Assembly (NCBI GenBank): GCA_002751075.1
Contig: NAOQ01000757.1
Span: 1 to 29,230, forward strand
Length of the DNA: 29,230 nucleotides
Direction of reading: 5' to 3'
Source: Ichthyophonus hoferi
Taxonomy: Eukaryota > Opisthokonta > Ichthyosporea > Ichthyophonida > Ichthyophonidae
Made by a program: the position numbers and the translations under genes. This document shows positions 24,182 through 29,230 of the stretch, one piece after another (within the stretch, counting starts at the first letter, position 1; every line of letters begins with the position of its first letter). The notes beneath the pieces are model-generated. The model did no database searches. It was not told where the DNA came from and saw nothing but the letters and a program-made list of their open reading frames with translations.

Positions 24182-24815
24182 ATGGAAACACATTTTGAAA
24201 CCATTACTCATTATAAGGAGAGCAAGGCTTCTGAGAAGAAGTCAGAGTCCATCTCTCAGAGTGAAAATAAGAAGCAACATGTGCATTTTTCTAGGAATTC
24301 AGAGGGAGACAAATTGTCTCCTGAAGCCCAGGATGAAAACTTGGGTTCCAGTTCTGAGACTAGTGAACTCTCACAGCAGAATAGCTGTTGTAGCAATTCT
24401 GCTGTGAAAGCTGACTGACTCCCAGGGAACTGTGATTGTTCTTTTTGAGCAAAGCCATGCTCTCATGCACTCTGTTTGTGATTCTTTTCTGACGTGGTGC
24501 TCTGCTGAGGGGCATTTGCAGTTGTCACTGTGGAAGTGCTTTTAGGTTCCTGGGCCATAGTAACCCTGTCATAATATGGGTAGTTATAATCAGAGTCTCC
24601 CTCTTGATCCATGGTAGTACATTTCTTAGTTCCACTAGTCTCAGAACTGGAACCCAAGTTTTTGTCCTGGTTTTCAGAAAGACAAATTGTCTCCCTCTGA
24701 ATCCCTAGAACAATGCATATGTTGCTTTTTCTTTTCACTCTGAGGAATGGACTCCAACCTCTTCTTAAAAGCCTTGCTATCCTTATAAGGAACAATGGTT
24801 CTGAGACGTGTTTCT
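24182..24815. repeat. Inverted duplication of leader sequence inside the copia composite
   Basis: About 24182-24370 on the plus strand matches 24815-24628 on the minus strand. The arms are about 185 bp with a spacer of about 260 bp. Both arms carry the lysine/serine-rich leader segment that also follows the second LTR (about 25925-26120). Confidence 0.8.
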
Positions 24816-25378
24816 ATTTAATGGGTTATTTCAACACATTACCAGACATAGGACTGGCTTACCACGAAGTGCCATTAAAATTAACTGCATATGTAGATGC
24901 AGATTCTGCTGAAGATATCATTACCAGCAAGTACACTACTGGATATACACTGTTTTTGAATGACACACCAGTGTCACGATTCAGCAAAAAACAGTCCTTA
25001 ATAGCATTATCAAGCACAGAGGTAAAATACATAACTCTAATTGCAGCAGTCCATAAGATTGTATGTACCTCCAACCTCCTAGAAAGTATTGGCCTCATGA
25101 TTAATCCAGTGGTTGTTTATGAAAACAACCAGTCAACAATTCAAATTGCACTAAACAATGGGATCACTAAGAACAAAAAGCACATCTGGGTAAAATACCA
25201 CTGTACCAAAGAAGTCATCACAAATGGGGATATTGAAATCAAACCAATATCAACCCACAACCAGAAGGTAGATATCCTTACCAAGGCTTTAACCCTTTCC
25301 CAGTTTATGAACATTTGAACGACCCTATCTACGAATGAACAGGTTACATCTTCACACGCTGTGGAAATGTGGGGAGAG

Positions 25379-25895
25379 TGTTGAAATATATGGGCAAATA
25401 CTTCATGATGTCTTTGACAAAAGTAACTTACTGTTTAGTTCGTATTTAACCTCTAATTATTAAAAAGTTAAACAATGAGGTTTTCAAACAGTATTTAGAA
25501 ATTTTGGTGTGTTAAGTAATGATAATTAATTAATCAATGATGTCATTAAGCGCAGTCAATTAGGACTAGTAGGTTATTGCCATCTAGAATGTAAAAGTGC
25601 CTTAATTTAAAGTGTTGGTAATTGGCATAGAATTACGATGTAATGTTTGATAATACTGACGAGACATATGTAGTTTCCAGAATGATTCTTTGAACATTCA
25701 TTAGACAATAGGTTGGTTAGTGCATATTAGGTAACTCTTAGTTAGAGCATCTATTGGATACACATGGTCTCCACATGGTCTCCACATAGTCAAATGGATT
25801 AACTAACAAATCAACAGCTATATAACCAGCAATCTCAGACTTAATTTGGATCCTGATTTCCATTGTCTAAAGTTAATAAAAGTTTTATTCCCTTA
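25379..25895 (+). repeat. Second LTR of the copia composite
   Basis: Follows the purine tract that ends at 25378. It holds a small internal tandem repeat (CATGGTCTCCA twice, about 25764-25786) that the first LTR lacks. The 3' boundary is approximate. Confidence 0.85.
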
Positions 25896-26229
25896 TATTC
25901 TAAATATCACGATTATGAGTAACCCTATGGAAACACATTTTGAAACCATTACTCATTATAAGGAGAGCAAGGCTTCTGAGAAGAAGTCCAGGTCCATCCC
26001 TCGGAGTGAAAAGAGGAAGTAATGTGTGCATTTTTCTAGCAATTCAGAGGTAGACAATTTGTCTCCCAAAGACCAAGATAAAAACTTGGGCTCCAATTCT
26101 AAGACTAGTGGAACTAAGAAATGTACTACCATAAATCAAGAGGGAGAATCTGATTATGACTACCTAGATTATGACACATTCTAAGTCAATTGATGATATC
26201 CCTGAAATCTCAAGAAAAACAAAGAACAG

Positions 26230-26330
26230 TACTTCAATAACTTTATCCAGAGTGGGCCTTCATCCTAGAGCAAGCCAGATTTATCAACCTAGACAAAGCC
26301 TCTGTTTCCATAGATTTTTCTAAAACTTAA
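26230..26330 (+). pseudogene. Diverged second-exon copy of the unrecognised repeat-family gene
   Basis: The plus strand at 26256-26315 encodes AFILEQARFINLDKASVSID, half identical to the minus-strand segment at 16090-16031. It lies just past the copia composite, in the orientation and order expected if that composite had inserted into an inverted copy of the 15965-17069 locus. The copy is split by about 2.5 kb of retroelement. Confidence 0.55.
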
Positions 26331-26339
26331 GAATACTCT

Positions 26340-28700
26340 GCTTTAAGGAAGTACTGCCTTTTCAATTAGAAATATTTTATGGAACATAAATATAGATTCA
26401 GATCATATGTTATTCCTCTCTATTGGGGTTAGACCTGGTAGAATATAATAAGTCGTTGCAACTTGATATTTTCTATCCATCCATTTGTTGTAATAATATA
26501 TATATCATCACAAAGTTAGTCATTCTGCATTCATCACATAGCAAAGATTCTTTTAGTAGGCATATAACAGGAAAAGTAGAAGACAGAAATAGCATGTGAT
26601 AAATTAAGCATGTCAACCCTATAAACATTGCCACTCTTAGTGGTTTTGATTAAATTAAACAGGAAAACTGTATTCTGTAACTAGGATTTATTCAACTAGT
26701 ATGAAATCAACAGCCTATCAACCCTATAGAAACATACTGTGGCACATAATGTAATTATGTAACTCTGCCTTTGTCTATTTATTTTATCTAAACTATTTTT
26801 AACATTTTTTCACCCACCAAATTCTTCAAATTAATACATAAAGGTGTTTTATGCTAACTACTAACAGTATAACAGCCATGAATTTAACCATAATATACTG
26901 TTAAGTCAGTTAAAAAAGAACACTGAAACATCCTTAAATTTAAAATGAGTAATGAAAATATTTTTATAAAATACATTAACATTATTGTTACTAAAAAAAT
27001 GAACAAATTAATGACTTTATCTAGAGCATAAAAAAGAGATGTATATTTATAAGTGTTTTCAGAGGTACCTGCTAATTTCAGGATGTGTAATAATTATCTC
27101 ATCTTTGTTCAATATGGCAGCTGACTATTGCAAGCAGAGAATTTAAGATAAAAACTGCATAGTCTCCATTCAGTATTACCACATAATAAATAGTCCTTAA
27201 TTTTTTTAAGACGAAACCCTTCTATATTTTCTAAATATAGTATTATATATATATATAATACTTTGGAACCCAGTATGAATTAATTAGATAAATATAATCA
27301 CTTTCTTTGCATATGTTCCTATGTTGTTATGTGACTATATTTGACAATAACACATAAATTTTCCACATATAAAAAATTGAAGTCTTAAAAAATTAATACA
27401 CTAGAATTTAACTAAACCAAGGGTTTTTGCAGTAAAAACGGAGTAACAATTATCCTTAATATGAAGGCATAGAGATTTCTGTACCCTACAGATTCGTTAG
27501 GGAGTCTGATTAATAATACTCAGTATAATATATGAACCTATTGCGAAATGCAATCATTCTTACGTGATGGAAGACACTGTTTTTCATTTTTATCATTGGA
27601 CAGAATATTTCTAGTTAATTAGAACTACCATTTTTGTATAGTTCTCTGGCTACTGTATGGTAGGCTATGGAGTCATGCATTATATCTAAGGGATAAATAA
27701 TGAGGTATAAGAAAAAATGTTACAGATACAATATGGCTAATCTGCAATTTCAATCACATAGAAAGTTTAAAGTATCAAAATTGCTACTATGAATGTAGCT
27801 TCCATAATTGTATCTAATGTAGTTGTAACATTATTCACAATAAGGTAACCCAAGATAATAACTTTCTGATTATTTGATTTGATTTTCTTTTCATTCAGGG
27901 TTGAATTATATTATTAGCACTTTTTTATCGCATTACTAAACGTAAATCAACGTAAATTATTAAGAAAGAGACAAAATAAATTATATTTATACTATATATA
28001 CATATATATTAATTATTTTTCTGGGTTTAATTACTCTATACCATATAGAATTGTACCAGTATATGTATTATATAGTTTAAATTAATTGTGCAATCTGCGA
28101 TCCCTTAAAATAACTAAATACTATTGGTTCAATATATCTTTGCTAGCCAATACAAAGGCTCAATAAGTGCAATCAATTTAGTAGAGGCTGAAAGAACATA
28201 TTTAGCGTGCTATCTACCCAATAAATGAATAAATCACATGATTTACAATAAGAGATTTAAGGTTATAATGCAATTATAATACACTTGGGTCATACAAGAC
28301 CCATGTTATTGTTATATATATAGTTAACAAATGGAATACATTTATTATATTCCATTATCTCCTTGTCTATCTCTCCTTATCCCTCCCTCCCTCTCTTACT
28401 TCTTCTCTCTCTCTTTAGTAATGGTATACTATATACTATTCTGATAATGTATTTAATAGATATAATAATAATACTATAAATATAATATAATATGACAATG
28501 GCAATGTTATATTAGTTTGTTATATAATAACAATTAATATCACATGTGGAAATGGATAGTATATAATTAAAGATAAGAACAACGTAACATCCACCACAAC
28601 ATAAAATATAACTTACAAAACATACCTTTTAATAGCCAACAGGGAAAATACTTTGACATCCATTTAAATCCCTTTAAAAACCATAATCTTACATATTATC
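26340..28700. other. AT-rich spacer
   Basis: No ORF of note on either strand. TA runs lie near 27242-27260. TATTGG/CCAATA elements lie near 28123, 28146 and 28199. A pyrimidine-rich block at about 28360-28417 and the region up to 28712 may include the promoter of the gene starting at 28713. Confidence 0.6.
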
Positions 28701-28712
28701 ATTTACATTAAC

Positions 28713-28856
28713 ATGGACAGTGAATCTACCCCTCGACCCAACCTTCCTCCCTCCTCCGCCTCTCATCCCCCACGTAGTAGTCATTTAGCGGCTCTAGGAT
28801 CCTTTGCAACTGAGGACCTTATTGCTATTCTTGCACCCTTACTGGAACAATTAATG
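28713..28856 (+). CDS. Probable first exon of a gene running off the right edge
   Basis: I do not recognise the product. From ATG at 28713, 48 codons read to a strong donor (ATG|GTAAGTGT at 28857). The N-terminal 25 residues are Pro/Ser-rich and likely disordered, followed by a helical-looking segment (FATEDLIAILAPLLEQLM). G+C is far above the flanking DNA, which supports coding. An acceptor candidate with a long pyrimidine tract ends at 28999, but the frame that would follow closes after a dozen codons, so the real second exon may lie elsewhere or outside the window. Confidence 0.5.
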
Positions 28857-29164
28857 GTAAGTGTATGTTTTAACATGTTTTTCTTCCTTTCATTTCTTAA
28901 CTATCTCATGTTATGGTGCTAGGTTGTTGTTGTTGTTGGTGGTATATGTTTATAACTTGGACATACTACATCTTCTCTCTCTCTCTGTCTGTCTTTCAGT
29001 ATATATTATATACATGTTTTATAGTGCATTTCAAGTAGTATTACTACAAACTGTAACTGCTCTGATAATTTTGATGTTATATCTACCCCACACTATTCTA
29101 TTGATTGCATCAAACGCAGTACTATAGTTTAATTTTAGGGTTACAATTTTAAATATTTTAATTT

Positions 29165-29230
29165 GAAGTTGAAGTATTTAAATACATTTACATATATACA
29201 TATACCTATATACATATACATATATACATA
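29165..29230. repeat. TATACA-type low-complexity repeat at the right edge
   Basis: Imperfect tandem ATATAC/CATATA units run to the end of the window. Confidence 0.8.

Larger units (their letters stand above)
23657..26190 (+). mobile_element. Ty1/copia composite fossil: LTR, internal, LTR, internal
   Basis: Two direct LTR copies start TGTTGAA at 23657 and 25379. The second is preceded by a purine-rich tract (GTGGAAATGTGGGGAGAG), the usual primer for plus-strand synthesis. Between them lie a gag-proximal leader (about 24160-24420), an inverted duplicate of part of that leader (about 24628-24815) and a copia RNase H region (about 24860-25315) with AYVDADSAEDIITSKYTTGY, ALSSTEVKYI and KVDILTKAL. 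After the second LTR a further leader copy runs to about 26190, with no third LTR seen. Most of pol is absent, so it is broken, although the RNase H frame is still open. The LTRs differ at very roughly 15% of sites by eye, so the insertion is old. It lies inside the diverged copy of the unrecognised gene. Confidence 0.9.

Noticed and set aside
24463-24795. Minus-strand 110-codon ORF as a separate gene
   Set aside because: It is the inverted duplicate of the copia leader, part of the fossil composite.
28999-29035. Second exon of the right-edge gene
   Set aside because: The acceptor looks good, but the frame closes after about a dozen codons and the possible donor is weak.
1-29230. Bacterial origin of the arginine deiminase region by contamination
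   Set aside because: Nine canonical introns with consistent phases show a nuclear eukaryotic gene; ancient transfer remains possible.

Overview
This is AT-rich nuclear DNA from an intron-rich eukaryote. Two host genes on the minus strand could be read exon by exon with canonical GT-AG introns. The rest is AT-rich spacer, old Ty1/copia-type retroelement remains and an unrecognised ORF-bearing repeat. No operons, Shine-Dalgarno sites, tRNAs, rRNAs or CRISPR arrays were seen. The lineage is not fixed. A complete arginine deiminase together with an animal/plant-like CAT amino-acid transporter, small introns and copia elements would fit an early-diverging fungus or a protist, but that is inference.

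Layout. At 979-4995 (minus) is a ten-exon arginine deiminase gene that joins into a 423-residue protein with all expected catalytic motifs. At 5000-9700 is gene-free spacer with A/T palindromes. At about 9930-15080 lie two old copia pol remnants in head-to-head orientation, minus then plus. At 15965-17069 (minus) is an unrecognised coding region, probably two exons, with related fragments at about 640-830 and at 23380-26330. At 17921-20901 (minus) is a cationic amino-acid transporter of the SLC7/CAT type, 5 or 6 exons and 609 or 637 residues. At 21100-23370 is spacer rich in TATTGG/CCAATA. At 23657-about 26190 is a broken, old copia composite (LTR, internal, LTR, internal) that sits inside a diverged inverted copy of the unrecognised element. 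At 26340-28700 is AT-rich spacer. At 28713-28856 (plus) is the probable first exon of a gene leaving the window on the right.

How the genes could work together. The transporter family imports arginine, lysine and ornithine; arginine deiminase turns arginine into citrulline and ammonia. The two genes share a strand and lie about 13 kb apart, with mostly retroelement remains and spacer between them. A linked uptake-plus-catabolism pair for arginine is therefore plausible but not shown. The most novel item is the unrecognised two-part ORF family, whose copy order and protein-level similarity suggest a multicopy gene or an undescribed mobile element.
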